Below, one piece after another: positions 35,400-47,700 of a stretch of 64,000 nt of DNA. The notes beneath the pieces were generated by a model. It saw nothing but the letters and a program-made list of their open reading frames with translations, did no database searches and had not been told where the DNA came from. Positions within the stretch are counted from its first letter, which is position 1, and the number at the start of each line of letters is the position of its first letter. The position numbers were made by a program, and so were the translations under genes. The stretch lies in assembly GCA_023105745.1 (NCBI GenBank), contig JALGQZ010000019.1, forward strand, positions 3,224,001 through 3,288,000. Direction: 5' to 3'. Source of the DNA: Austropuccinia psidii. Taxonomy: Eukaryota; Basidiomycota; Pucciniomycetes; Pucciniales; Sphaerophragmiaceae.

Positions 35400-36330
35400 G
35401 ACCTATTTTGCCATATTGCATAAATCCATTCCTCTAGGTGGACCAGTTTGCCATCCAAGTGCTTGAGGCTTGCATATTGGCATACATAATCTTCTTCCAT
35501 CAGGTTCTTGATAGATCAATATTTAACCTTGTTTGTGAGAAAATTCCAGCCTAATGTTATTGTCTGCCAAGAAGGGTCTTCCAATTACTGTATGGACAGA
35601 TCCTTTTGCAATGAAGAATTGAATTAGATTTTCTTCACCTGAAGCCAAGATGATTGGAGTATTTTCTGATAGTGCAACCAATGAATTAGTATGGCCTCCA
35701 ATTCCCCTAAGGTTCATGTTAAGATTTCTTGTTGTGAGTGAAGCTTTGATTGCTATTTCTTCTGGTATGATGTTGAGTTCTGCCCCAGTGTCCACTAATG
35801 CTCTGATAGGATATTCTTCCCTTCAAATGAAGATTTCCATGAATCCCAAAGGAAAAGCATAATGAATCTTGGGCTTTGGTATTTCTTTGAATCCAAATGA
35901 TAATAGTATTTCTTGAAGATCCATTGAGTTGAGTGATTTAATTTTCTCCTTGTCTTTTTCTGATAATTCCTGTAATTTATGGACAAAATTGGTGAAATCC
36001 TCAAACATTTTTCAATGGTGAGGTTGATCTTTTGTTGCATAATTTTTTTAATAATTTTGTCAATTTCTAATTTGGTTTCAACTTTTTTCTTTTGAGGTTT
36101 TCTGAACTTCTTTTCTTCTTTAGGAATTTATTCATCTTAATTCTTATTGGCAATATTTTCAATTTCCTCCTTGGGTTGGTCTGGTTTTGGAATATTTGAA
36201 TTTTGGAATTTGGTAGGAATTATGACTCTTTCCACTTCTTTTTCTTCTTCAATGTAAGTTCCTGAAATAGCTGCTTTTATCTTTGGCTCTTGACTTTGGG
36301 ATTGCCTTTCCATTCTTTGCTTGGTCTACC
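35400..36330 (-). pseudogene. Retropepsin and upstream gag linker of E6
   Basis: The protease frame (35795-35523) has MDTGAELNIIPEE, then GIGGHTNSLVALSE and VIGRPFLADNNIRLEFS: a retropepsin with catalytic DTG and the late hydrophobic-G motif. Past its stop the frame continues as IGRP-style linker (ICMPICKPQALGW, PPRGMDLC). Upstream (36040-35823) is the LTIEKCLRISPI and FVHKLQELSEKDKEK segment, in two frames. Stops and shifts divide all of it. E5 has the same order. Confidence 0.8.
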
Positions 36331-36374
36331 TTAGTCAAATGTGTGATTCAAATGGGTCATTGGCTGAGGAAATG

Positions 36375-36378
36375 GTAG
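36375..36378. other. Target site duplication of E5, left copy (GTAG)
   Basis: GTAG directly precedes the E5 LTR and recurs at 49901-49904 right after the other LTR, restoring E6 sequence on both sides. Confidence 0.8.
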
Positions 36379-38571
36379 TGTGGTATACCTATACCAGTTT
36401 AGCTTAATGGAGCAATATAAAAAAAGAAATAAACATCATAATCCAAAGAACCTGATTGTGTAACCTTAAAGACTCATATTCTATAAAAAAACCTAAAACA
36501 AAACAAGTCAAGTCAGTATTCTACTTATTTAATGAATATTTGAATTCAAGAAAAGAAAACCCCCCTTATTTAATTTTTGGATTCTAATTTTGTGTAAATT
36601 TTTTTAACAAAAAAATAATAATGATATAAATTATGAGAGCTGTGTTATTGTAGTATTACATGGGAATTAATTTCTCTTATTGGTGGAAATTGTGCAGTTG
36701 TGGTTGGTTTTAATTCAAAATTTTTTTTTTGGAAGCCTTATTTAGTTGCTTTTGTTAAGAAGAGTATTGAGATGAGCTCTGTTTGAATTAAAAATAATTA
36801 TTATTATTCTGAGTTAGTGAAGTTATATTTATTTTATTTTGATGTCATTCTATTTTTTGTTATAGAATAGTAATAGTGTGGATTATTTTAAGTATTCTAT
36901 TGAGCTGATGATAGTGGATGGAAATTGCTTTAAATTTTAATGGTGTAAATTATTGAGCTGATTAGTAGTGCTGATTATTATGAGAAAAAAAAATACAATT
37001 AAGGATGTATAGTGTAAAGGGTGACAAGAGTGATGAGTGGAGTGAAGGTATAAAACCTTATCTTGGTGGTAGTAAATTAGCTATGGGCTTATGAAATGCT
37101 TAGTAACCCAGGGGAAATTGAAGAAGAGCTAGTATTCATATGCATATGCATGCCACAGTTTGTGAAAATCCTAAACCCTAACCCTATTCCCCCTAAAGAA
37201 TATAAATATTTGAACTCTTTTCCTCTCCAGACTTTTTCCCATCTGGAAATTGTAACTTCTACTTATTTTTTCCAAATCACTTATCTAAGAGGTTAAATTA
37301 GAAATTTGTTTGATAAATTAAGCTTAGTAATTGAGGTTTGTTGTTACCATAGATCAAGAGAACCAATAGTGTGAAAAGATTTTAATTCATCCCTCACTAG
37401 CAGGCAGACAGGTAATCATAATAATTAGGATCTTAACACTTGAAGCTCAAGAGTAAGGCATCTCTGGAGTTTAGTAATTAAACTTTAAAAGTAATTTTAG
37501 ATAGTTTTAAAATGAAACCATCACTTTAAAGTAATTTTTGCAGATTTTAAAATAAAACCTGTATCTTTCAAAGTAATTTTACTACTTTTAAGCTAAAGTA
37601 GAAGCGCTTAAATCAATTAAATTTCATTAAGATACATATACAACTAAAATAAAACCCATCAACAACCTCAACTAAATTATTTAACATAATCAACAACATT
37701 TTCACATTACTAATCACATTAATCACCTATCCATTCAGAAGCTGTAAGAAACAATTTCCACATTATACTGGAAATATATTTCTTTCAGTCCTGAACTATC
37801 ACCAAATTAATAACCTTACATTAAATTAATACTACTCCTATTCTACCATGAATATTTAAAACCAACAGCTTACCATTATATAGATTAAAGGGTTTGTTGA
37901 AATAATAAGCTAGAAATTTATTATTTTTTTATAATCTCACAAACATATCACATATTATACTATATTAGTTGAATTTTTTAGGTCCTAAATATAACTCAAC
38001 ACCCATCCAATTTAGCTTATTTTACCTGAATATATTTCAAGTTAATTTTCTCTTAATAATTATATACTGTTATAAGTGATATCAAGTGCTATATATTTCT
38101 CTCTCATATTGTAACTGTCTGTACTATTTAACTTAAAAAGAAACACAAAGTATATATATATAAGAGTTTTTTTTGCATTTTTTAATAGCAAGAAGTGTGT
38201 TCTTCTTTCCTTTTTTATTTAATTTATTATCTTTTGTAAAATTATTTTGGTGTAATCCAACCAGATTTTCTGGAGGTTTTGAAAAGTATTTCTTTTCTAA
38301 GGTTTTAACTAACAATTGTTTTAAGTAGAGCAAAGTCTTATTAGAGATTGTTGAGTCTAATATTTTCTGATCAAGCCACTAACAATAATAAAATTGATTT
38401 GGTGAACTCAGTAAAGATAACTTAGCATATTAGGAAGCGCAGTCTAGATTATTCTAGCACACAAGAAGAGCAAGGGTTACAAGTCTCAAACAGCAATTCA
38501 AAACTGTTTTCTTGTAATTTCCCCTTCCAGGTACTGCCTCATTTTATCCCACACGCAGAGGAGTTCCCACA
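36379..38571 (+). repeat. 5' LTR of E5, 2,193 bp
   Basis: Starts TGTGGTATACC and ends GAGTTCCCACA. It is close to the copy at 47701-49900, tightest in the first 1.2 kb. It contains a TATA-like box and, before it, CCTAAACCCTAACCC. Confidence 0.92.
37200..37208 (+). promoter_or_regulatory. TATA-like box in the E5 5' LTR
   Basis: ATATAAATA at 37200-37208, conserved at 48530-48538 in the other LTR. It is the best TATA candidate in the LTR; the transcription start is not known. Confidence 0.4.
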
Positions 38572-38573
38572 TC

Positions 38574-38592
38574 TGGTGTCCCAACAGTGGCC
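38574..38592 (+). other. Primer binding site of E5
   Basis: TGGTGTCCCAACAGTGGCC lies two bases after the LTR. It starts TGG, as a tRNA-primed site should, and differs from the TGGGGGC type of E1, E2 and E4. Confidence 0.65.
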
Positions 38593-38667
38593 GGCAGATA
38601 GGAATATAATCAGAATACTTTCAGCTTGATTTTAAAAATAATAATAATAAACAAATATATTTTTGAA

Positions 38668-40555
38668 AACTGGAATCAAATAATTTTACATATAAGAAGG
38701 AAACATCATCATCTCCCCATTCATCATCAAAAGCCTCATCTGAATCATATCATTACTATTACCCATTAAAACAATTTACACCACCAGGACAGGAATCACA
38801 AGTAGATTCTAGCTTACTGGTTTCCTTCCCAAAAACAAGGAAGAAGGAAGAGGAAAGGTTGAAAGAATTCTTTTTCTGCCTTATTCAAGACTTCAACAGT
38901 AGAAAGCAGAAAGAAGGTAAATTTGAAGGAAGATCCTATAAAGTAGAAAAAATTGAACAGTCAACATCAAAGTTACCACCTTTACCTGAAGATAATATTG
39001 AAGAAAAGTATGAGGAAGAGAGTGAAGAAGAAGATCAATCTGAACATGTAAAAAATATTTTAAGTCAATTGCAAATTCTTCTGACAAGAACAAAGAAGAA
39101 GAAAGGTAAAAGACGGGAATCAACATCATACACACCAGGAACTAGCCCTAGTGAACCTACTTTACCCAGACATGTTAGACCAGAAGAATCACCAATTTCA
39201 CCAACACCTGGACCTAGAGCAACTTCTACTCCAGAAACAGAGCCAAGATCATCAAATGTTCCAAGAAAGGTTTTTGTTTCAATGCCAACACATCCAAGTC
39301 CATTACATTGGGAAATTCCAAGGCAAGAAAGATCTGTAGTAAAAATAAAAGCAAAAAATTATAATCTTAATTTTAATGGAGAAGAAGTTGAAAAGTTTAT
39401 TAAAAATATTGAAAGCATAGCTGAAATAGAAGGTGCAACAGAAGAAGATCTGGCAATGCAGATGGCCTTCTGGACCACAGATTGCAAAATTAGTGATGCA
39501 ATAGAAGCTATTCCTGTTTATGAAGAAGGAAACTGGACACAGCTCAAGAAAGATCTCATTACTAAGTGGGGAAGAGTGGAACCTGAGAGAAGATACAGAA
39601 AGGATTCCCTTCTAAAATTATTCAATGATACCCAAGATAATGGAGGAATTAGTACTCTTTCACAGTATAAAACTTCTATTGGAGAATATGAAACAATTAT
39701 CACTTACCTTCTAAGATATAAATATATTTCCCAGGATAATACGTACCATGAAGATATTTTTGATTGTCTTTCTTCTGATGTCAAAGGAGCTATTAGCAAA
39801 GAGATGATTAAGGAAGATGTAATGGTTAGAGCAGAAGATGGAGGATATCTTATACCAACTATGAGGGTATTAAAAAAGTATATTGAGAAAGAATTGGAAG
39901 CTAGAATATTAGTAACCAAAAGACTTTCTTCCCCACATAGGAAAGAAAGAGGTGACTATGGAGTGAAAGAAAGAAAAGTACAGTTCAAAGAAGAGTCATT
40001 CCCAGGAATGCAGGAAGCACTGAAGAAAATGAAAGAGCTTACAAAATCCCTCAAAGAACAGCAGGAACCATTCAAAAAGAAATATCAAACGAAAAGGATG
40101 ATATTAAACAGTTCATGGATCAACTTAGTGAACTAACAAGTATTGCTACATCTCAGAAAAGAAACCCAATTCACTTTCAGACATCAAATCAGGACTTAAA
40201 TCCAAAAGCTAATCAAATTCCAGCTTCATCAAGTCATTTCCCTTATATTCCAGCACAACAAGGACCTAAACCACAGTATAAGTGTACCTATTGTCTAAAG
40301 GATGGACATACTGTTAGCAGGTGTAATGATTTAACAGAAGATATTGAAAAACATATTGTACGTAAAAACGGAATTTCTTTCTATTTTCCTAATTTTCAAA
40401 GAGTCCCAATTGAAGGAGAACAGATACCAAGGGATCTAGTAAGACAGTTTGCAGCTGAACAAGAGGTTATCACCAAGAAGTTTCTAGAAGTTAAGGATAA
40501 AAAAGTACCAAAAGTTGAAGAACAAAACAAAAAAAAGAAAAGTCAACAGCTGTAG
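38668..40555 (+). pseudogene. gag of E5
   Basis: Open frame from about 38668 with no ATG near its start (38859 is only a TTG). N-terminus is Ser/His/Tyr-rich, then acidic (EEESEEEDQSEH), then a gag core (VEKFIKNIESIAE, FWTTDCKISDAIEAIPVYEE, LKKDLITKWG), then a coiled coil. A base gain in an A-run near 40077 moves the frame; the next frame (to 40555) has a knuckle CTYCLKDGHTVSRC near 40285, followed by IPRDLVRQFAAEQE. A second shift in an A-run near 40535 ends it. The translated relatives I know continue without these breaks. Confidence 0.82.
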
Positions 40556-41946
40556 TCTCAATGGAAGATTGGGGTGAATGGCAACCACCATGAATTTCTA
40601 CTGGAATAGAGCCATCAAATATTAATTTTGGATTAAGACAGACTAAGCAAATAATGGAAAGGGAAGAAAGAAATAAATCACAATATCTAAATATTCCTGA
40701 AAAGTTACCAGTCCAATCTAAAGAGGTAATAAAAAATAAAGTCAGTTTTCCAGGTGGATATATTGAAGAAGAAGATACAGAGGAAGGTGAAAGAGTTATT
40801 ATACCTTCAAAATACAAGGAGGCTAAGGAGCCAAATATCATTAAAGAACCAGAAGCTAAGCTAGTTCAACAGCCAATTCTTGAAGTGATTAAAGAAAAAC
40901 CACCTGTGAAGAAGCAAGAATCAGACAAATTGCTTTCAAAGCTAACTCACAAAGATTTGACACCTAGAAAATCAGTAATAAAAGAAGAAGATGGAGATTA
41001 AATAATTGAGAAGGTTATGAAGAAAGTTTTAGATCAAAAGATTCATCTCACCTTAGAAGAAATATTCACAATTTCACCCAGTTTTACAGACCAACTCAAG
41101 TTCTTATCTGAAAAAGAAAACAAGTATTTAATGTCAATGAAGTCAATTAACAACCAAGAACAATTAGTAATCCCAGAAGAGGTGATTATTGACAAAAAAA
41201 TGCACTATGCTTGTCCCCTAGGTATGATGAATTTAGAAATTGGTCAAGAAGGCTATAAACTGAAAGCATTGGTTGATAATGGTGCTGAGCTGAATATTAT
41301 CCCAGAGATTGAATCTATTAAAGCAAAATTAACCATGAGAGCCGTGAATATGCGTCTAAAAGGTATTGGAGGCCATAGTACAGCAGTTGTTGGACTTGCT
41401 AAAAATACTCTGTTAGTTCTACCATCTGGTGAGGAGAGGAAGATGCACTTTTTTGTTTCCAGAGGTGCAGTTCATACTGTAATTGCTAGGCCATTTTTAG
41501 CTGATAATGGAATTAGACTGGAGCATTCTCAAGATCAAGGAGAAATATTGAGTTATAGAGAATCAGATGGTAAAAGACTTTGTATTCCAATTTGCTCACC
41601 TGAAGCAAAAGGATGGCATTCAGTACCAACAAAAGGGATGGAATTATGTAACCTGGTGAAAGCTTCAGACTGGAAAGATTCAGGTGAGGATAATTATAAA
41701 ATTAAACCAAGAGAGATATCAAATTTTGTCACTTCAAATGGCAGAAAAAATGTTAAGCTCTATATCCAAGAAGAATTGGATAATCAGAATCAGAGTAATA
41801 TTCCAAGTCAAGGTCAGAATCTATCAATTAAGTCAAACCCACCTAGTAAACTAAAAGATTTTTTTAAAAAAACTGAAGTTTTCAAAAACAATCAAAGTCA
41901 ACCAAGAACAAAAAGAACTAGAGCCTACAGTGGTAAAAAAGGATAA
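40556..41946 (+). pseudogene. Linker and retropepsin of E5, active-site threonine replaced
   Basis: Linker frames (SMEDWGEWQPP, then 40654-41001) lead to 41017-41946: LTLEEIFTISPS, then LVDNGAELNIIPE near 41275, GIGGHSTAVVGLAK, VIARPFLADNGIRLEHS, CIPICSPEAKGW and TKGMELC. The fold matches retropepsin, but the catalytic triad reads DNG instead of DTG/DSG as in E6. That change should harm or abolish protease activity. The C-terminal 100 residues are Gln/Asn/Lys-rich. Confidence 0.82.
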
Positions 41947-42665
41947 AGACCATCATAAAGTCAAGAGAATGTTAGCAAAGGCAGTCGAGAAAATGAAAAG
42001 GAATAAAAATGAGGTTATTAGCTTTGATTTCCAATGTAAAGGTGCTACACCAACTATATTAGAAGATAATTCTATAACTTTGAATGTGGATGGAGTTCAA
42101 CCTGTTTTAACCACATTGCAACCAACCCTTTATCAATCAAATGAACTGAAGGAGCATAAATCTTGTGAAGGAAAACAAATCATATCACCTGAACCCAAAC
42201 AAAAATTGAACATAAGCTATATTAAAATGGAAGAAAAATGCATTGGAAGTGAGAAAGGTGAGTCTTCTGAACAAGAAAATGAATTTTATGATAGCTTGAA
42301 TCCTATTTTTCCTATTTTTTTCACCAGTATATGTAAGATTAGGTTGGGAGAAATATCCTGCTATGGCAATAATGAATGCAAACTTAGACATAAATATTGT
42401 ACCAATGAAAATGGCTTTACACATTGGAATAAGTCCTAATAAAAGGAAATCAAAAGGAAAGTTAGAAAATAAACTCATTAAAAGGTATATGAACAATTTC
42501 AAATAGTACTACCTACAGATGAAACAATCTACATGTTATTCATGATTGAGGGAATGAAAATCATTTGATCTTAGGAAAAGAATTTTGTGATTATTTTTCT
42601 TTGGTTAAGAAATTTAATAAGCTATTTGAGAGGAAAAGAAGGATGAAGATTATCAGTTCAATTTA
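41930..42665 (+). pseudogene. Possible second retropepsin-like segment of E5
   Basis: An open frame to 42439 (KDKDHHKVKRML, ILEDNSITLNVDG) is followed in shifted frames by MNANLDINIVPMKMALHIG near 42375 and HLILGKEFCDYF near 42560. The pair resembles the start (normally D-S/T-G-A-D-x-N-I-V) and the end (L-I-L-G-x-x-F) of a retropepsin. The catalytic position reads NLD rather than DSG. Heavily shifted, so the call is tentative. Confidence 0.35.
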
Positions 42666-43312
42666 AACAGCTCCAAGCTAATGGAAACAAATTATGAAGA
42701 ATTATTAAGAAAAGATGAAAGCAAAGATAATTTAATTAAGGACTTAGCTGAAAATATGGGAGAATCCTGGACCAATATAGGGAGTTTACCTGAAGAGAAT
42801 GGTAAAAATAATCAGAATCAGCGCACAGAAGAGGAAAAAGAAATACTATAATTATTCAATGGTTTTTTTAATTTTGAAGCTCAAAACTCAGAAGCAAAAG
42901 GTTTAGCCCAAAATATGGAGTTAAAAATCCTGATTACTTTAATGATAAATACACTTACCCTGAAAAAAGCCCAAATACTCAATCTCAATCTCAGAATGAT
43001 ACTACAGATTATCCAATGCTAATTCTTGAGGAAAAGAAAATTACTAGAAATAGAAGGGTCAAGCAATTTACTGAAAATAGTCAAAAAGATAATTTTATAT
43101 CTGTGAATAAGGTCAGTGTTAGTTTAAACTTAGATTTTAGTAATAAGATAAAAAGACCATATTTCTTCAAAAAGCTTCAATTGAACCTAGAAAAGGAGTT
43201 AAATAGGTTTTTTAACAGTAAAATGGAAAGTAAAATGTCTTTTAGATTTGAAAGAAGAAATAATTCAAGTAGAGGATCCAAATACAAATTTGGAGAAAGG
43301 AAATCATGTTGA
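42666..43312 (+). pseudogene. Terminal coding remnant of E5
   Basis: Short frames, the longest 43016-43312 (98 codons, basic: NRRVKQFTENSQK, FKKLQLNLEKELN). Similar codon use to the gag part suggests the tail of the same polyprotein. Not recognised; no RT motif. Confidence 0.4.
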
Positions 43313-44065
43313 AACTTTCTCTTGAAAAATTGATCAACTGTTTTCTATTTATTTTTTATTTTGGTTTTTGTTTACTTCATGTTATTTACTGTATTTGATT
43401 TATTTATTCTATAATGTTTTAATTCAATTATATATTTATATTTATTTTTATTTTTTCCTTATTTGGCTTACCTTTTAATTCTTTAACTTCAATATTTATT
43501 TTTGATTTTTTTTTTTTGCTCGCTCTGATCTTATTTATGGGGGGCAGGCTTAAAGCCAAGATATTAGAAAAACTAAATAATAATAATGATTATTATTATT
43601 TAAATTCCATTCCATTTCAATAACATAGCACAAACAAAAATAAAATAAAATAAAAGAGAGAGAAAATCACATCGCTAGCCTGGCATAATTAAACTAAAAG
43701 CTTTTGTATTTATGTTTATTTTTTATTTTTTTTTAGTAAGTGAGACGTTTGCATTTTTTTTGGATTTATGAAGAATTTTATTTTGAGTAAAGAAAAAAAA
43801 GAAAAAGAAAAGAACAAACAGAAGGCGCTTTGGGTTTACTAGGACAAACCCCTATAAAATTATATAATAACAGGGATTATTAGCAATTATTATTTGAATT
43901 AAACTTAATATTAAAAAAAAATATGTATCTTAAAGTTTAGCAAAAATATAGCGGTGGAGTTTCTTGCTGCTTGGCCAATCTTACAGCAGCACTTTTTTTT
44001 TAAAAAAAAATATAAATAAAATAAACTAATAATAATAAAAATATATGAAGAAAACTTGAACTTAG
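43313..44065 (+). other. AT-rich non-coding part of E5
   Basis: T-rich then A-rich runs. No gene or RNA seen. An imperfect relative of the module at 45395-45985 (ACAGCAGCAC) lies near 43985. Confidence 0.5.
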
Positions 44066-44539
44066 TTAATCATATGCCTGTACTAATGTAAGCATGATTG
44101 CACCAAGTCTTTTATGATTTGGTGCTCTTGTTGAAAGGAAAAAAACGTTTGGTGTACAATTGACATAAAATTTCTGCATGTGCAAGTGCAGATCGTTCAT
44201 TTCACCATTGAAAAGGCAGAAATAATAACTGAAATCGGCTTGAAATGATTGAATCGAGGGAGGAGTAGTAATATTGTCCAAAAAAGGGTTGTTGCTGTCC
44301 AGCTCTGGTGTGGTGGGTTGAGTGTTGGTCGAGAGAGATGGAGGAAAACTTGGTGCTAGGCCAACGTGGCCAACTAAAGGATTAATTGGAGTTGGATCTT
44401 CATTTTCAGAGCGGGTGTATAGATTAAAAGTAGGTAGACCGCGAGAAGGAATCATAAAGCTATAATTGATGGAGTCAAGAGATATCATGTATTCCTGGTC
44501 ACCGTCAGCAGTGGGTTGTATTTCCAATGTAAAGGGCAT
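44066..44539 (-). CDS. Antisense hypothetical ORF inside E5 (157 codons)
   Basis: Starts ATG at 44539-44537 and ends TGA/TAA at 44066. Mixed, non-repetitive composition: MPFTLEIQPTADGDQEYMIS, then SINYSFMIPSRGL, a Pro/Thr-rich middle (STNTQPTTPELDSNN), and FNGEMNDLHLHMQKFYVN near the C-terminus. No domain recognised, no signal peptide. It lies between the coding part and the 3' LTR, opposite to gag. AT-rich sequence with GTGAGT/GTAAGT-like donors follows upstream on the same strand, so it may be the last exon of a longer spliced gene. It could be a captured host gene or an element-borne antisense ORF. Confidence 0.4.
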   Translation of the reverse strand: MPFTLEIQPTADGDQEYMISLDSINYSFMIPSRGLPTFNLYTRSENEDPTPINPLVGHVGLAPSFPPSLSTNTQPTTPELDSNNPFLDNITTPPSIQSFQADFSYYFCLFNGEMNDLHLHMQKFYVNCTPNVFFLSTRAPNHKRLGAIMLTLVQAYD

Positions 44540-47157
44540 AACAACGTTAAATATATATATATAAATAGATAATATAATATAGTAAATAAATATATATATA
44601 TAGACTACAAAAAAAAAACGTTATAGAGTAGAGAAGGAACAATCAACTATTTATAAACCAGCTTACCTTAACTTAAAACATCATCAGACAATTTTAGAAA
44701 AAAAAGGGATTAGCATAATACAAGCAATAAAAAAAATAGCTCACCCCATATTTTTTTAGCTCCCACATACAATTCAAGAAATTAATTGTAATTTAAATTT
44801 TTTTTATTGCAACATGTAAAAAAAAAATTTAGTTAATTAAAAAAAAGGGGGTTGTAAAGCAATAGAAACTGAAAATTCACAAGATAAGAAAAATAACTCA
44901 CCCCAAAATATAAAAGCTGGCAGCACTATTCAGATTCGGGACTATGATTTCAGTGGCTCTGAGGTTACTGATGCCGGGTTGAAATTTTGTCATATAGATA
45001 AATGAAGAAAATATAAAATATTAATTAGAATTCTATAAAAAAAAAAAGTAAAAATAAAATAAAATGAGAGAAAAGCACTCACTAGCATACATAAGTGGCT
45101 TTGAAGATCGCTGATCGGCATTGAGAAGGAGATAGCAGAGGACTACAATAAAAATAATAATATAAAAAAAAACAATAATTAAAACTGTACATTACCTGTA
45201 AAAGCAAGCCACGGATGGTGGCAAAGGGGATTGGGATTAATGGCGTCTGTGTACCCACAGTTTATCAGCCACCACTTTTTCAACTCCCTCTATCTAAAAT
45301 GTCATCAATTGCAGAAAGTAAATAAATAAATGAAGGAAATTATATTTAATATAAAATAATAAATTAATAGAAGAAATAGAACGTACAAGAATGGAAGAGA
45401 AGAACGATGCTACAGTAATGCTGCAATTCTCAATGAAATCTTTTTTTATTTTATCTCTTCTTTTATGATGCAATTAGTAAAAAAAACAAAAAAAAAACAT
45501 TATAAATTAGTTTTTTTATATTAAATATTTAAATTATTTCTTTAAAAAGATAATAGAGATAAAAAAATAATGGATGAAGAAAGAACATAATAAACTTACC
45601 AAAATGATAATAATATCAATATCCAAATAAAATACAGTATAAAAAAAAACCATGCGACCTTAGAATGCAAAGAAATTCTACAGTAGTGCAGCTATTCTCA
45701 ACAAAAATTCCTTTTATTTTTTAGTTTTCCTTTGCAATGCGATGACCTAAAAAAATAAAAAACATTATAGTAGTTTTTTTTATTATTGAATATTTGAATT
45801 ATTTTTTTTAAAAAAAAGAAAAAAAGAAGAGCAAACTTACAATAAAGTAAAAACAAAAAAAAATAATTAATAAATCAATATATTTGAGCAAACCAACCTG
45901 TACGCGATGCTGAAAAGAGACACTGCTGAAGTAGCGCAGCAATGCTGAGCAGTTTTTTTTATTCTTTTGCAATATCAGGTAAGTAAACTATATATATATA
46001 TTTATAAAATTATAAAAATACAACAAAAAAAAATAATAATTATGAAATAAAAAAAAAACATAATATGTATAGAAAATATAAATAAATGAAAAATTTAGAC
46101 ATGGAGATATGATATTACAGAAAGTGACAAACAAAAGGGGCATACTTTAGCTCTATTGTATTAATTATTAACCCTTACTGATAGTAAAGATATAACACAA
46201 TAAAATAATAATGAAATTAATAAGATAAAAGTAAAAAAAAAGAGATATGTTCATATTTAAAAAATAATAATAATTGATATAAAAAACTTAATAAGAAAAA
46301 CAAATGAAACCTTAAGTAAAATAATAATATTATCAAATAGAGTAAAGTTGATTTAAAACAGAGGATACTTGCACTATGGAGGAATTTATTAATTAATTCA
46401 CTCTTTCAAATTATATTTATTTTTTTATATACTTAATTCTTTGTTATTTTTCAATATTTTTATTTTTATTATTATTATTTTTTTCTTTTTTCATCCTTTT
46501 TTATGTTTTTGATTTTAATCCAAATCTAAGATTAATTTTCTGAGGTGTACTTATATAAGATGAATATTTACAAGTAATATATTTAGTATTAATGAGTATA
46601 CTTAACAAAAGTAAAAAATATATATAAATAAAATAAAAAAACATGATAAAAAAATATATATAAATAAGGGATGTATTAATCCCTTTTTGTTTATAAATAT
46701 CCTTATTTCACATATATTTTATAATTATTGTTGTTATTTCTATTGGTATTTTATTACTTATAGTAATTTGTCTTGTGGTTTATCTATTTCTTTTATGGTC
46801 CTGTATATTATGTTGGCTGTGATCTTATGTTAAATTTTAAGTTGATTGGCTAAGACATACTCACATAATAGGAATATGTTCAAAGGATATCTTTGGGATT
46901 TACTATTACATAGATTGAGATATAAATTAAAAAAACAGTACATAAAGGTCCTGAGTATGACCTTAAACTACCTAAATAAACATAATTTACACTAATTTCA
47001 GTCTGAGGACTGAAGCCAAGGTCCTGGACAAGACCTTAAACTGTACCAATATGTTCCGTTTTTTAAGTTTTAATAGCTGATATGCTTATTAATCTCCTTA
47101 TGGAAAGTCTTGGGAGATTATTATATTAGTGAAGAATTATAAGTAGTTTAAAAAAAT
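44540..47157 (+). other. AT-rich interior of E5 with degenerate modules, no clear gene
   Basis: Mostly A/T runs broken by GC-richer islands of 50-100 bp. Three islands are copies of one another (see the repeat at 45395-45985). Several islands on the minus strand end in GTGAGT- or GTAAGT-like donors. A TATATA-rich stretch lies at 44550-44610. No pol motif in any frame. Confidence 0.5.
45395..45985 (-). repeat. Three degenerate copies of a roughly 255-bp module
   Basis: Islands near 45400-45475, 45655-45750 and 45905-45980 share a core like GCTACAGTAATGCTGCAATTC, followed by T-rich sequence and a TTTTATGATGC or TTTGCAATGCG tail. Spacing is close to 255 bp each time. Confidence 0.5.
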
Positions 47158-47700
47158 CAAATGGAGAGGGAAATTGTGCCTCACAAAGTAATAATGATAT
47201 TATTATAAAAAATAAGGGGTGGTACTTATTTCTTCTCATCACTCCTTATGATATTAAGTTGTTGGGGGAAAGTGGACCTTCAATTAATTTGAATCTTGGG
47301 TCTTTGTTTGTGTAGTTAGTTGAGAAAATTTCATTATTAAATTTCATACAGGTATTCTTATCATACACATATTTTGAATAAAGAATAAAAAAAATTATGT
47401 AGAAATCATGTTTTTAAATGGAGAGGGAATGCATCCCTCATCTCTCAAAAAAAAATGAATAAAACAAAAAAAATCAAGATCTATACCTTAAAGAAGACAA
47501 AATGGAGATTCAAAATCAATATAAAGAGCCAACAGTGAAATTTTTTCATGGGAATTCTCTTAAATGTTACAAGATTTCTTTATGTGTTATCATTTTGGAA
47601 GGAGGAAGGGGTGGATGAAGGAAGAAAAGTGGTAAAGAAAGTTATTTGTCCCTTAAGCATCACTGGAAATGCTAGGGACAGAACTAAATGGAGAGGGGGA
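47158..47700 (+). other. Polypurine tract of E5 with two upstream look-alikes
   Basis: AAATGGAGAGGGGGA at 47686-47700 abuts the 3' LTR. Close copies, AAATGGAGAGGGAAA near 47159 and AAATGGAGAGGGAAT near 47416, lie upstream at about 260-bp steps. The sequence between them is non-coding. Confidence 0.6.

Larger units (their letters stand above)
33876..36378 (-). mobile_element. E6, left part: gag-protease element of a second family
   Basis: Minus-strand remains of a gag-retropepsin element related to E5. It is cut on the left by E4 and split at 36378 by E5; the continuation is 49901-50320. No LTR of its own is visible. No RT motif follows the protease in the 1.6 kb available. Confidence 0.8.

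Noticed and set aside
37160..37182. Telomere-like CCCTAA repeats in the E5 LTR
   Set aside because: Only two or three units, present in both LTRs as part of the LTR; no telomeric context.
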